A DNA stretch of 46,976 bases, from NCBI GenBank assembly GCA_030605085.1, contig JAUWBH010000022.1, positions 1 through 46,976 on the forward strand, given 5' to 3'. Shown piece after piece: positions 8,595 to 16,616 of the stretch. Every line of letters starts with the position of its first letter. Position 1 is the first letter of the stretch. The notes under the pieces were generated by a model that was given only the letters and a program-made list of their open reading frames with translations, was not told the DNA's origin and ran no database searches. The stretch comes from Promethearchaeota archaeon. GTDB taxonomy: Archaea; Asgardarchaeota; Lokiarchaeia; Sigynarchaeales; SOKP01. A program made the translations under genes and the position numbers.

Positions 8595-9632
8595 TTATTT
8601 CTTTTTATTTTTGTCCAAAGATTTTAAATCAATTTTTTTCGAAAGTAATTTCTCTCCATTATGGGAAATAAAAAAGAGATATTCATTAATGTAAGGAATA
8701 ATGGGTGATATAAACAATAATTGCTCGTTTGGAAACCAAATGTCAATCTCTTGATGCATTAATTCCTTTTCAAAATAATCTTTAATATGAGTAATATTTA
8801 CGTTAATATCATTAATTTCCTTTTCGGTATTATTTTGAACTAAAATTTCTATTTCTCGGCTATCTCCTATTGGTTCTACGCTAACAATTTCGAATGGTGC
8901 TTTAAAGGCAAATCCTTCTTTGCGTCCTTTACTTAAATCGAATATTTTAATGTTGGAAAATGTGGATTTAGAGGCGCTACTAACAATATGATTGAGATCT
9001 ATTCCTTTCAACGAAAGATACGCAATCGCTTTATGTCGCTTTATTGATGATATGTCCGTTTGTTTTATTGTTCTCGAAAAGAATTCATTGCAGGTATTAT
9101 CAATTAATTCTCTCAATCTCTCCTTTAATTTTGTACCAGTAGCGATGCGTTTTTTAATTTTTGGAGTTTTTATGACTTCATCTTTAGCAATTTCACTTTC
9201 AATGATTTCAAATAATTTATCTTCAAAATTTTTGCGAATTAATTCGTATATTCTCTTAATCAATTCGTCCCCAAATAAGTTTAAATCATTTGGTAATGAC
9301 ACAATTAATACTATTGTTTCAGGAGTCTCTACTTCAAGTCCTGCCCTTCTCTTTTTTCTTTTTGATTTCGTTAAAAATTTCTTCCCAAAGTAAGTATTGC
9401 CTTTATATTCTAAATCAATGTGGTCTAAGGCGCTGACTTCCTCAATGTCCATGAACCAAATTGAATGATATTTAATCGGACGCATGATACTTTTATCGTC
9501 TTTATATTTATCATCGGGATAAATTAAAAGCGGTAGATGTCCATGTTTTTCGTCAAAATATAGCACATAAACTACACACAATTCGTCGAAAGGACTTTTT
9601 TCCGATGATCCAGACCCAAATAAATTAGCCAA
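8595..9632 (-). CDS. Longin-like protein with C-terminal beta-sandwich domain (putative)
   Basis: 345 aa, no close named family recognised. Residues 15-150 alternate strands and helices in the order of a longin/profilin-like fold: hydrophobic strand VVYVLYF (21-27), strand LPLLIYP (33-39), strand SIWFMDI, then T-I-V-L-I-V-S-L followed by a long amphipathic helix (122-150). Residues 155-225 are mostly helical and charged. Residues 240-335 form many short strands of the kind seen in Ig-like/CARDB or adaptin-ear domains (I-E-I-L-V-Q-N-N-T-E-K-E-I-N-D-I at 261-276). A Lys-rich patch at 87-97 sits between longin-like strands. No signal peptide or membrane segment, so cytosolic. Longin domains are expanded in Asgard archaea and in eukaryotic trafficking complexes. 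The domain calls come from pattern reading only. Confidence 0.5.
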   Translation of the reverse strand: MANLFGSGSSEKSPFDELCVVYVLYFDEKHGHLPLLIYPDDKYKDDKSIMRPIKYHSIWFMDIEEVSALDHIDLEYKGNTYFGKKFLTKSKRKKRRAGLEVETPETIVLIVSLPNDLNLFGDELIKRIYELIRKNFEDKLFEIIESEIAKDEVIKTPKIKKRIATGTKLKERLRELIDNTCNEFFSRTIKQTDISSIKRHKAIAYLSLKGIDLNHIVSSASKSTFSNIKIFDLSKGRKEGFAFKAPFEIVSVEPIGDSREIEILVQNNTEKEINDINVNITHIKDYFEKELMHQEIDIWFPNEQLLFISPIIPYINEYLFFISHNGEKLLSKKIDLKSLDKNKKK

Positions 9633-9955
9633 TTAATACCCATTGAATAGTAATTATAAAATCTTATAATCAAATGAATTAAATAAACCATATCGTAAAA
9701 GGTTAATTAAATAATAAAAATCATTAATTAAAACAATTTGGAAATAACAAAATTAGTAAAATAGTGGATATTGAAATATAATAATTTGATATATAAAGAT
9801 TTTAATTAGACAACATTATTAGTTAAACACGAATAAAGAGTAGTTTAGTTTGAGAAATATATAAAAAAATTTATATTAACACTTCAATTAATCATCTTTA
9901 ATCAAGATTAATATAAACTAGTAATCTAATTTTTTGCTAGAAGAGTTGATATTCT
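9633..9955. other. Divergent intergenic region
   Basis: About 320 bp between the longin-like gene and the SDR. It is very AT-rich. A TATATAAA tract at 9858-9865 is a candidate TATA box for the SDR. I see no gene, hairpin or repeat in it. Confidence 0.4.
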
Positions 9956-10837
9956 ATGATTTTAAAAGGAAAGAATATTGTAATAACTGGTTCGGGACGG
10001 GGAATAGGAAAACACATTGCTCTGCTTTGCGCAAAAGAGGGAGCAAATATCGGTTTAATGTCAAGAACAGAAAATGAATTAATTAATATTAAAAAAGAAA
10101 TAGATAATTTAGGAACTGGTGTCAAAGTAGCCATAAAAACGGGTGATATAGCTCTTTATAAAGATGTTGAGAATATCTTCGAAGGTTTTCACAACGAACT
10201 TGGTCAGTTAAATGGTGTAATTGCAAATGCTGGCTGGAGAGATTCCCAACCTTCACCAACATACGATCTTGAAGTATTCCGTAAAATTCTTGATGTAAAT
10301 ATTCTGGGCGTTTATTATACTTTTAGAGCGGCTTACCCGTTCCTGAAAATGGACGACAAGAAAGATAAAGCTAGATTTATAGTCACTGGTAGTCAGCATT
10401 ATAGGACTCCTGCTGCCAAATTTTTGCCATATACGATAGCTAAGTACGGAGCAATTGGTTTAATACATTCCTTATCTATAGAGTTTAGAAGAGATAATAT
10501 TACTTTTAACGCAGTTATGCCTACGATTGTCGATACGTACTTACATAGAGGAGCCAACGCGGAAGATGGGAACAAACCCAATAATTTCTTGAATCCATGG
10601 GATATTAGCGATTACTATTTGTATTTTTTATCAGGATACGCGAATAGAAGTAATTTCGAACTATTATTTACACTTGATTTTGAAAATGTAAAAGAATTAA
10701 TCAGAGAAGCGTCCACAGATAAAAAAGAAAATTTGGATGCGTTTCTTGGATACATCGAAGAGCTAAAACCTAAATTATTTGAAAAAGTGAATAAATTAAC
10801 GAAATTTATAGAATTTCTTTTAGCTCGAAACAAATAA
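9956..10837 (+). CDS. Short-chain dehydrogenase/reductase
   Basis: 293 aa, an NAD(P)-dependent oxidoreductase of the SDR family. It carries the nucleotide loop T-G-S-G-R-G-I-G (11-18), the A-N-A-G-W motif (usually N-A-G), the catalytic Ser in T-G-S-Q-H and the Y-T-I-A-K catalytic Tyr/Lys. An R (L-M-S-R-T) after strand 2 suggests a preference for NADP(H). The last 80 residues, rich in K and E, extend beyond the usual 250-residue core and have no recognised fold. It starts at ATG 9956; T-runs follow at 10855-10872. The substrate is unknown. Confidence 0.88.
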   Translation: MILKGKNIVITGSGRGIGKHIALLCAKEGANIGLMSRTENELINIKKEIDNLGTGVKVAIKTGDIALYKDVENIFEGFHNELGQLNGVIANAGWRDSQPSPTYDLEVFRKILDVNILGVYYTFRAAYPFLKMDDKKDKARFIVTGSQHYRTPAAKFLPYTIAKYGAIGLIHSLSIEFRRDNITFNAVMPTIVDTYLHRGANAEDGNKPNNFLNPWDISDYYLYFLSGYANRSNFELLFTLDFENVKELIREASTDKKENLDAFLGYIEELKPKLFEKVNKLTKFIEFLLARNK

Positions 10838-10992
10838 GATATTTTATTTTACTATTTTTTACTATTTTTTTTATTCGTAATTTCAAGTATTTCTACCGGA
10901 TCCAAGTTTTAAAAAAACAGAGATATAATGTAATTCTAAGATGTTAGAATCAAAAGAATTAAATTAATAAAAAATGGAAGGGGATATAAATT

Positions 10993-11700
10993 ATGATAAT
11001 TACAGATGTTAAGACGCATTTAATCCAACCTGATCTTAAGATTAAAATTGGATCGATGCCACGATTCAGGGCATCTGGTTTATATACTCAAATCATAACA
11101 AACGAGGGTATTGATGGTTGGGCTTTATCTCACTGGAACTTATCAAATATGGCTCAAAAGCAATTTATAGATGAGGCATTAACGAGATTTTTAATAAATA
11201 GAGATCCTTTTATGACAGACGATATCTATATTGATACTTATCACATGTCAAATAGAATTATGTTTGGAATACCGCAGTCAACCAGCGCTGTGCAAGTTGC
11301 ATTATGGGATATTATTGGCAAGGCAACAAAACAACCTATATATCGGCTATTAGGTGCCCGAAAACAAAAAGTTCGCGCTTACGCTTCGTTTTTTAGAGTT
11401 TATAAACCTAAGGCTGCAGTTGGAGCGGTGCAAAGCGCAGTTCAAACGGGAGGACCACATATTTTTGGTTTTGGTCACACGGGTTAATATATCATTAACT
11501 CGGAACAAATATTAGCAGCGAACCTTCATTTTATTATGGCTTCTAGATGTGAAATTTGCGAATTTCCATATTATCCAGACCAATTTCAATTTCTCGAAGA
11601 ACCTATTAAGGTCGAAAAGGGAATTGTATCCGCCTTAGAAAAGCCTGGATTAGGAGTTGAAATTAATAAACAGATGTTTGAAGAAAATAAAGTCGCATAA
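10993..11700 (+). pseudogene. Mandelate racemase/enolase-superfamily gene, internally deleted
   Basis: The first part (10993-11486) encodes an N-terminal capping domain and the start of the barrel, matching sugar-acid dehydratase/mandelate racemase proteins: W-A-L-S-H-W, A-L-W-D-I-I-G-K-A, the P-I-Y-R-L-L-G-A-R turn, V-R-A-Y-A-S. It stops at a TAA (11485-11487). From about 11510 to 11700 another frame carries the C-terminal end of such an enzyme (F-L-E-E-P-I ... K-P-G-L-G-V-E-I). The catalytic barrel strands, with the Lys/His bases and Asp/Glu metal ligands (about 180 residues), are missing. A GGAAGGGG site precedes the ATG. Inactive remnant of a carbohydrate-acid catabolic gene. Confidence 0.8.
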
Positions 11701-11932
11701 ACTTAATTTACTTTTATTTTTAATTTAGTTTCTCTATTATCCAATTTTATTATATCAGAAATCTTTGAAATCTCTTCTTAAAATATAATAATTGATCTTT
11801 ATAATAATTGGATTGAGTTCTGTTTTTAATGTTTTTATAGCAAGAAAATTCTATTTCAAAATAATTATAACATAAGATACTTAAATAAACTTAAATTTAA
11901 TATTTAAATTATTAGAGTCTATTCGTATAAAG

Positions 11933-12154
11933 ATGGAATTTAGCATTGTAATAGAGCAGGATGAAGATGGGTACTATATTGGCAGCGTTCCTGAATTATC
12001 TGGACATCATACGCAAGCTAAATCGTTAGACGAGTTGCATGAACGAATAATCGAGGCAATTGAATTATACATTGAAGTTAATAAAGATAACCTTGGAAAA
12101 CCTACAAAATTTATTGGTTTTCAAAAGGTGGAGACTAATTTTGAAGAAACTTAA
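11933..12154 (+). CDS. hicB: HicB-family antitoxin
   Basis: 73 aa, a complete HicB partial-RNase-H-fold domain. The family pattern is clear: F-S-I-V-I-E-Q-D-E-D-G-Y-Y, V-P-E-L-S-G-H-H-T-Q-A, then S-L-D-E-L-H-E-R-I-x-E-A-I-E-L. HicB neutralises the mRNA-cleaving toxin HicA and often represses its own promoter. The expected hicA follows as a 13-codon stub only, so this is an orphan antitoxin. A TATA-like TATTTAAATT lies at 11901-11910, about 25 nt upstream of the ATG, so the message may be leaderless. Confidence 0.85.
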   Translation: MEFSIVIEQDEDGYYIGSVPELSGHHTQAKSLDELHERIIEAIELYIEVNKDNLGKPTKFIGFQKVETNFEET

Positions 12155-12182
12155 TAGAGAGATAATTTTATATTTTAATTAG
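12141..12182 (+). pseudogene. hicA toxin stub
   Basis: Starting from TTG 12141, 14 nt inside the end of hicB, the frame reads MKKLNREIILYFN and stops at TAG 12180-12182. HicA toxins begin M-K-K-L-x-x-x-E-I-I, and hicB-hicA genes commonly overlap. Everything after the first helix, including the catalytic His strand, is gone. It is short, so it could be coincidence, but position and sequence agree. Confidence 0.5.
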
Positions 12183-12196
12183 AATAATAAGTGATT

Positions 12197-12580
12197 ATGA
12201 AAAACGAGATTGATCAAATAATTGAGAAGCTTTTAAACGATATAAGAAATACAACATATTTTCCTAAAATTGAATTTATTATTTTATACGGTTCATATTT
12301 GACCGATTATCATTTAGACGATAGTGATATCGATTTATGTATTTATATTGATGAAATAAAAAAAAAGCTTACTGAAATACGCCTAAATCTATTAAAAAGA
12401 TTTGACGATAAATTTGACATCCAAATGTTCCAATTACTTCCAATATATGTCCAAATTGAGGTATTAAAAGGCAAAGTACTCTATGTGAGAGATGAAGGTT
12501 TACTTTACGAAATTGCTTACGATACAATCGAAGAATACGAAGAATTTTATCCTTTTTATCAAGATTACATCAATAGGTGA
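12197..12580 (+). CDS. mntA: MNT-type minimal nucleotidyltransferase antitoxin (MntA-like)
   Basis: 127 aa from ATG 12197 (a GTG at 12191 is possible). The polymerase-beta fold signature G-S-x10-D-x-D is present: G-S in Y-G-S-Y-L-T and D-I-D 11-13 residues later. In characterised MNT-HEPN pairs this protein inactivates the HEPN toxin by adding AMP to a Tyr beside its catalytic motif. Its stop overlaps the start of the HEPN gene by 4 nt (GTGA), which suggests translational coupling. Confidence 0.85.
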   Translation: MKNEIDQIIEKLLNDIRNTTYFPKIEFIILYGSYLTDYHLDDSDIDLCIYIDEIKKKLTEIRLNLLKRFDDKFDIQMFQLLPIYVQIEVLKGKVLYVRDEGLLYEIAYDTIEEYEEFYPFYQDYINR

Positions 12581-13023
12581 AGTATTTGAGGATTGACGTA
12601 ATAAAATCTAAACTTAAAACAATTGAAGAAAACATAGATTTAGTCAAAAAACATTTTCCTGAGAAATTAGACGAGTTTCTAAAATTAGGGTTAGTTAAAG
12701 ATGGAATTTATAAGAAAATAGAAGCATCAATTCAGTTTGTTATTAGTATTTGCTCAATACTTAATTCTGATTTAAAATTGGGTATACCGTCCAATAGAGA
12801 TGAAATTATCTCGTTTTTAGTTGAGAATAATGTTATCTCAACTAATATGAGTAAGAAAATTAAAGAATTGAAGGGATTTCGAAATCTCTTAGTTCACCGT
12901 TATGGAAAAATTGACGACGAAATTGCCTTTAATGATATTAAAAGTGGTATTTCTGATTTCAATCTTTTTAAAAATGAAATCTTACAGTTTCTAAATAAAA
13001 TAAATGAGGAAAACTCTACTTAA
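12577..13023 (+). CDS. hepT: HEPN-domain RNase toxin (HepT-like, DUF86)
   Basis: 148 aa, all-helical. The HEPN active-site motif R-x4-H-x-Y is intact: R102, H107, Y109 in F-R-N-L-L-V-H-R-Y-G. HepT proteins cut RNA in the cytoplasm and are held inactive by AMPylation of the motif Tyr. GTG start at 12577 overlaps the mntA stop. Both genes look complete, making this the best-preserved toxin-antitoxin pair in the window. Confidence 0.88.
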   Translation: MKYLRIDVIKSKLKTIEENIDLVKKHFPEKLDEFLKLGLVKDGIYKKIEASIQFVISICSILNSDLKLGIPSNRDEIISFLVENNVISTNMSKKIKELKGFRNLLVHRYGKIDDEIAFNDIKSGISDFNLFKNEILQFLNKINEENST

Positions 13024-13099
13024 AATCGAAACACAAGATTGCATCCTCTGCATGTTTTTTTAAATATTTTATTTAGAGGGTTAATGTCCTAATTTTCAC

Positions 13100-13173
13100 A
13101 CTATGTAGAAATAACAAAGATTTAAATAATAGCATTTACTATGTAGAATTAACAACACTATGTTGAATTAACA
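13100..13173 (+). promoter_or_regulatory. Three 17-bp direct repeats around a TATA box (candidate operators)
   Basis: Copies at 13100-13116, 13138-13154 and 13157-13173 share the consensus ACTATGTWGAAWTAACA. Their starts are 38 and 19 bp apart, that is 2 and 1 units of 19 bp. The core TGTTGAATTAACA of copy 3 is an interrupted palindrome (TGTT/AACA). A TATA-like TTTAAATAA lies at 13120-13128, in the empty slot between copies 1 and 2, so copies 2 and 3 would cover the transcription start of the 2TM-PadR operon. The downstream PadR protein is the natural candidate binder. Confidence 0.6.
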
Positions 13174-13229
13174 ATAATAACTATTTCAACTCAAAAACAA
13201 AAGAAATATAAAGTTTTGGTGTCAAAAAA

Positions 13230-13733
13230 ATGGTTGAGAATGGAAATTTTTCAGAAGAACAATTAAGGAAAATAGCGAAGCGAAAAATTAATTATCGACA
13301 AACAGTTAAAATTCATTTCGCAGCTTTCATATTAGTGAATCTCTTATTATTCACAATCAACATAATATTCACGCCTAGTTATTTATGGGTGCTTTATCCC
13401 TTTTTCGGATGGTTTATTGGATTAGCATTACATAGTGTATCTTATTTAGTTTATGCGAAAGGCGTTTATCCATATGCGAAAAGAGGCGTAATTTTTCATG
13501 CGAGTGCTTATCTTACTGTCATGCTTCTACTGATACTTATTGATGTTCAAATTATGGCTTGGGCTGTAGGTCCTATAACATGGTCGCTCTATCCACTTTT
13601 CTTCTGGGGGTTAGGTCTAGTTGCACACATAGCAGTATATTTGATTTATCTTAGAGGAGGTATTTCTGATGGGGAAGCTAAAAGCAAGAGAGAACGATCG
13701 ATCGAAAAGGAAATACAAAAATTAAAGAAATAA
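13230..13733 (+). CDS. Duplicated 2TM-domain membrane protein
   Basis: 167 aa with four transmembrane segments in two hairpins, each like the Pfam 2TM domain (helix, W-V-L/W-S-L-Y-P, helix). The first copy spans about 25-80 and the second about 90-145. The second hairpin repeats the L-Y-P-L/F-F-F/W-G motif, so the protein is an internal duplication. The N-terminal and C-terminal ends are charged and probably cytoplasmic. 2TM domains are often fused to or encoded beside regulators. Here a PadR gene follows 35 bp downstream with a GGAGG site, so the pair looks like an operon under the repeats at 13100-13173. Function unknown. Confidence 0.75.
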   Translation: MVENGNFSEEQLRKIAKRKINYRQTVKIHFAAFILVNLLLFTINIIFTPSYLWVLYPFFGWFIGLALHSVSYLVYAKGVYPYAKRGVIFHASAYLTVMLLLILIDVQIMAWAVGPITWSLYPLFFWGLGLVAHIAVYLIYLRGGISDGEAKSKRERSIEKEIQKLKK

Positions 13734-13768
13734 TAATTTAATTATGTTCAGACGGAGGAAAAAATAAG

Positions 13769-14443
13769 ATGTGGTTAGGAAAGTTTTTAGATCTTTCAGA
13801 AGATATAAAATCGATGAGTGCTGATATAAAGAAAAAATTATTTGGGGGAGGCAAAAAGAAAAGACTTACGCCCTTGGAATTTGTGATACTTGAGAGTATA
13901 TTAAATAGCAATGGACTCTCTGGATACGATATTATGCAAAAATTGAATAAAAACTTTGCAGGAACATGGAAAGCTTATTCTGGGACAATATATCCAATCT
14001 TATCTAAACTGAAATATGCTGGATTTTTAACGCAAAAAGCTGTAAAAAGCCCAATTGGACCCCTTAAGAACATATATAAATTAACGTCTGAAGCCCAGGA
14101 ATTATTAAAGTATAAGGTCAATAAAAGCTTTTTAGATCAAATCAAATTTGTAGAGAATTTCTTAATTGAATTAACTTCAATTTATCTTAAATCATTATCA
14201 GAGGATAAACTAGAGGAAAATGCATTAAAAGTGAGGGATTTAGTAAAAGATGTAATGGAAAATGTCCTTAAAAGCTTTCATTCATCAGTTAGAATTAAAA
14301 GGAAATGCCCTGGATGTAATTCTGAAATAGATCGGGATTATGCGGAATTCTGCTCGTATTGTGGTGTATCCTTAAATCCTAAGAGTAAAGATGAAAGGGA
14401 AGGTGAATTTGATTCCACGCATAACACAAATTCTGGAAAGTAA
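13769..14443 (+). CDS. PadR-family transcriptional regulator with C-terminal zinc ribbon
   Basis: 224 aa. Residues about 32-105 form a PadR winged helix: T-P-L-E-F-V-I-L-E-S-I-L, L-S-G-Y-D-I-M, W-K-A-Y-S-G-T-I-Y-P-I-L-S-K-L. A helical dimer region follows (about 115-170). The C-terminus holds a zinc ribbon, C-P-G-C ... C-S-Y-C-G, around residues 177-197. PadR proteins are ligand- or stress-responsive repressors that usually act on a neighbouring membrane or transporter gene and on themselves. The zinc ribbon is an uncommon addition. Co-transcribed with the 2TM gene. Confidence 0.85.
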   Translation: MWLGKFLDLSEDIKSMSADIKKKLFGGGKKKRLTPLEFVILESILNSNGLSGYDIMQKLNKNFAGTWKAYSGTIYPILSKLKYAGFLTQKAVKSPIGPLKNIYKLTSEAQELLKYKVNKSFLDQIKFVENFLIELTSIYLKSLSEDKLEENALKVRDLVKDVMENVLKSFHSSVRIKRKCPGCNSEIDRDYAEFCSYCGVSLNPKSKDEREGEFDSTHNTNSGK

Positions 14444-14486
14444 AAAGAAAATCATTAAAAAAAATTTTAATTAATCTTGTTTTTTT

Positions 14487-14504
14487 ATACTTTTATAAAA
14501 GTAT
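14487..14504. promoter_or_regulatory. 18-bp perfect palindrome at the start of the NTF2-like gene
   Basis: ATACTTTTATAAAAGTAT at 14487-14504 is a perfect inverted repeat whose last bases enter the ATG at 14503. Its centre resembles a TATA box, but that would sit too close to the start for normal use. An operator site is the simplest reading; chance in AT-rich DNA is possible. Confidence 0.35.
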
Positions 14505-14976
14505 GACTAATAATCAAAAATACCCGAAAGAAATTATAACTTACGAAAAGACTACTGAAGACTCGGAGAAAACAAACGTTATTACAATTGTAAAAAACGC
14601 ATATGAAGAAAATGCAGTTAACACGGCTATAGCTTACATGAACGCTTTCAATAAATGTGATGACCTTGGGTGTGATGAAGCGCTTAATTTCCCCCATGTC
14701 CGAGTTGGGATGAAAGGAAATTTGACATTAATTGAAAAACCACCTCAATTTCCACCTAAATTCTTCGAACGATTTAATAAAGCTACTGGATGGAAACACA
14801 GTTGTTGGGACTTTAGACGAGTAGTTCAAAGTAGTCCAGATAAGGTCCATCTTGTCATTCAGTTTTCACGCTATCGATTTGACGGTATGAAAATAGGAGA
14901 ATATCCTTCATTTTGGGTAATTACTAAACAAAAGGGTCACTGGGGGATAAAAATGCGTTCAAGTTTCGCTCTATGA
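14503..14976 (+). CDS. SnoaL/NTF2-like fold protein
   Basis: 157 aa. Residues about 35-157 follow the cone-shaped NTF2 fold: helix A-V-N-T-A-I-A-Y-M-N-A-F-N, a N-F-P-H-V-R-V strand, a helix F-F-E-R-F, and C-terminal strands ending W-V-I-T-K ... W-G-I-K-M-R-S-S-F-A. The N-F-P-H-V and W-x-I-x-x-R-S endings are typical of proteins annotated as SnoaL-like or DUF4440-like. Such folds serve as isomerases, dehydratases or ligand binders; no catalytic residue can be assigned. The first 30 residues are extra. Monocistronic. Confidence 0.7.
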   Translation: MTNNQKYPKEIITYEKTTEDSEKTNVITIVKNAYEENAVNTAIAYMNAFNKCDDLGCDEALNFPHVRVGMKGNLTLIEKPPQFPPKFFERFNKATGWKHSCWDFRRVVQSSPDKVHLVIQFSRYRFDGMKIGEYPSFWVITKQKGHWGIKMRSSFAL

Positions 14977-15149
14977 GTATAATTCAAATTAGATGATCAA
15001 AGAAAAATTTACGGATTAAGTAGATGATACTTTTCGAGGATATCGACCCTGAATTTTAAGGTATTCGTAAAACAATTTATTTTTAAATTTTTCTCGTAAA
15101 TCTTTTGAATTCTCATCGTACCATAAATTATTTAATTCGTCGGGATCGT

Positions 15150-16511
15150 TTATCTTTTGTCTAATTCTTTTCTTCTCTCCGTCATTATATCTCTTAATTC
15201 TTTGGATTCCTTTGGATAATAAAAAAATGGTATTATCCATAAAAGGGTTCCAAATAACCAAATTAATAGCACTAACGATATTGCAAAAGGTAGCAAAGAC
15301 ATATTGCGTTCGATCAAGGAAGTAAGAAGCAAATTGCCTATTATTCCCCCCATATTTACCACTAAACCGTTCAATGCGTTAGCTGTACCTCTTAATTCTG
15401 GTGGACAAACTTCCGTATATATCGCAAATATATTCCCAACGCAAAGAGTTGTAAAAAAGAACCCTAAAAATCCTACAAATATAAAAAAAATCCACGAGAA
15501 AATAATTTGTAGAGGATCGGCTGTAAAGAAAGGAATTAAATAAAAACAAAAAAAGCACAATATTCCTAATATAAGTCCTGCTATTGAAATAATTACGCGA
15601 CCTCTTAACTTTCCTTTATTGAATAGGCGGTCCCCTATCTTTCCTCCTATAATAACTCCAGGAAGCGCACCAATTCCTGCTAAAAGATATATAGTTGTAG
15701 CATATAATCCGGCGTTGACATCGTTGAATTTTGTGCTTAAATAATAAATTGCCCATATTGTAAGAGTTGAGACGGCGATTCCAGAGGTTAGCATATAAAT
15801 CAATATTGCCGCAACTGACTTTTTTTTAAAAAGTTGCGCTAGACTACTAAAAGTTATTTTGTAATTGTAATTGATCTCACCTTCAAAGTCTTCAAACTCC
15901 GGTTCGGCGCGAGCTCTTTCGGGATCACTGCCCGAAAAAGAATAACTCAGTACCGTCAATAAACCTAAGACGCTCCCTAAACCGTAAGCGAACCTCCATC
16001 CATAAGGTCCTGCGTAGTTTCCCAATAATCCTCCAATTATAATTCCAATACCACTGCCTAATATTAACCCAGATTGCATAACTCCAAATTTTTTCCCTCT
16101 TTCTTTCGGCGGGTAATAATCTCCAATTACTGAGAAAGCCATCGGTAAAAAAGCTCCGAGACCAATCGCACTAATGATTATAAAAATTAGATAAAAATAA
16201 TAATTTACAGATAGAGAAACTAAACCATTTCCTATGACCCAAGTAATATTGGTAAAGACAAATACTTTTTTTCTTAAGTTTCTTTCAGAGATTTTATCTT
16301 CAAAATAACCGAAAATTAAGATGCTAATCGTTGAGACTACTAGAAATAACGCGATTACCACGCCTAACCCAAATTTAGTGGTTCCCGGAAGATATAATAA
16401 CAGATTATTTATGTTAACTGGAAAAATCCCTACGCAAAAATATACCATAAAATACATGCGCCACATTGAGTTTAAAGTCTTTTTCCTTTTTGCGTCGTAA
16501 TTTTCTTCCAT
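15150..16511 (-). CDS. MFS transporter, spinster-like
   Basis: 453 aa with 12 predicted membrane segments. The loop 2-3 region G-Y-F-E-D-K-I-S-E-R stands for the MFS signature, and F-L-P-M-A-F-S-V-I-G-D-Y-Y-P-P-K-E-R-G-K resembles loop 4-5 of spinster-type transporters. A cytoplasmic loop rich in Glu/Asp lies between helices 6 and 7. C-P-P-E-L-R-G-T-A-N-A-L marks helix 11. Start ATG. The frame ends in E-R-R-K-E-L-D-K-R at 15150, but the +1 frame continues open to 15016 with plausible charged sequence, so the true tail could be about 45 residues longer if there is a frameshift. Substrate unknown. Confidence 0.85.
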   Translation of the reverse strand: MEENYDAKRKKTLNSMWRMYFMVYFCVGIFPVNINNLLLYLPGTTKFGLGVVIALFLVVSTISILIFGYFEDKISERNLRKKVFVFTNITWVIGNGLVSLSVNYYFYLIFIIISAIGLGAFLPMAFSVIGDYYPPKERGKKFGVMQSGLILGSGIGIIIGGLLGNYAGPYGWRFAYGLGSVLGLLTVLSYSFSGSDPERARAEPEFEDFEGEINYNYKITFSSLAQLFKKKSVAAILIYMLTSGIAVSTLTIWAIYYLSTKFNDVNAGLYATTIYLLAGIGALPGVIIGGKIGDRLFNKGKLRGRVIISIAGLILGILCFFCFYLIPFFTADPLQIIFSWIFFIFVGFLGFFFTTLCVGNIFAIYTEVCPPELRGTANALNGLVVNMGGIIGNLLLTSLIERNMSLLPFAISLVLLIWLFGTLLWIIPFFYYPKESKELRDIMTERRKELDKR

Positions 16512-16616
16512 TTGTAGAATCTCTCTCTTAATATATGACTAAATTTTTAAATGTTAATGATAAAATTTAAAAGAAGTTATATATTAAACTATTCTTTCCG
16601 CAAAAACTTCATTTTT

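Noticed and set aside
15016..15261. An 81-codon frame taken as a separate gene
   Set aside because: Its first half overlaps the MFS gene in another frame; the rest is more easily a shifted tail or chance.
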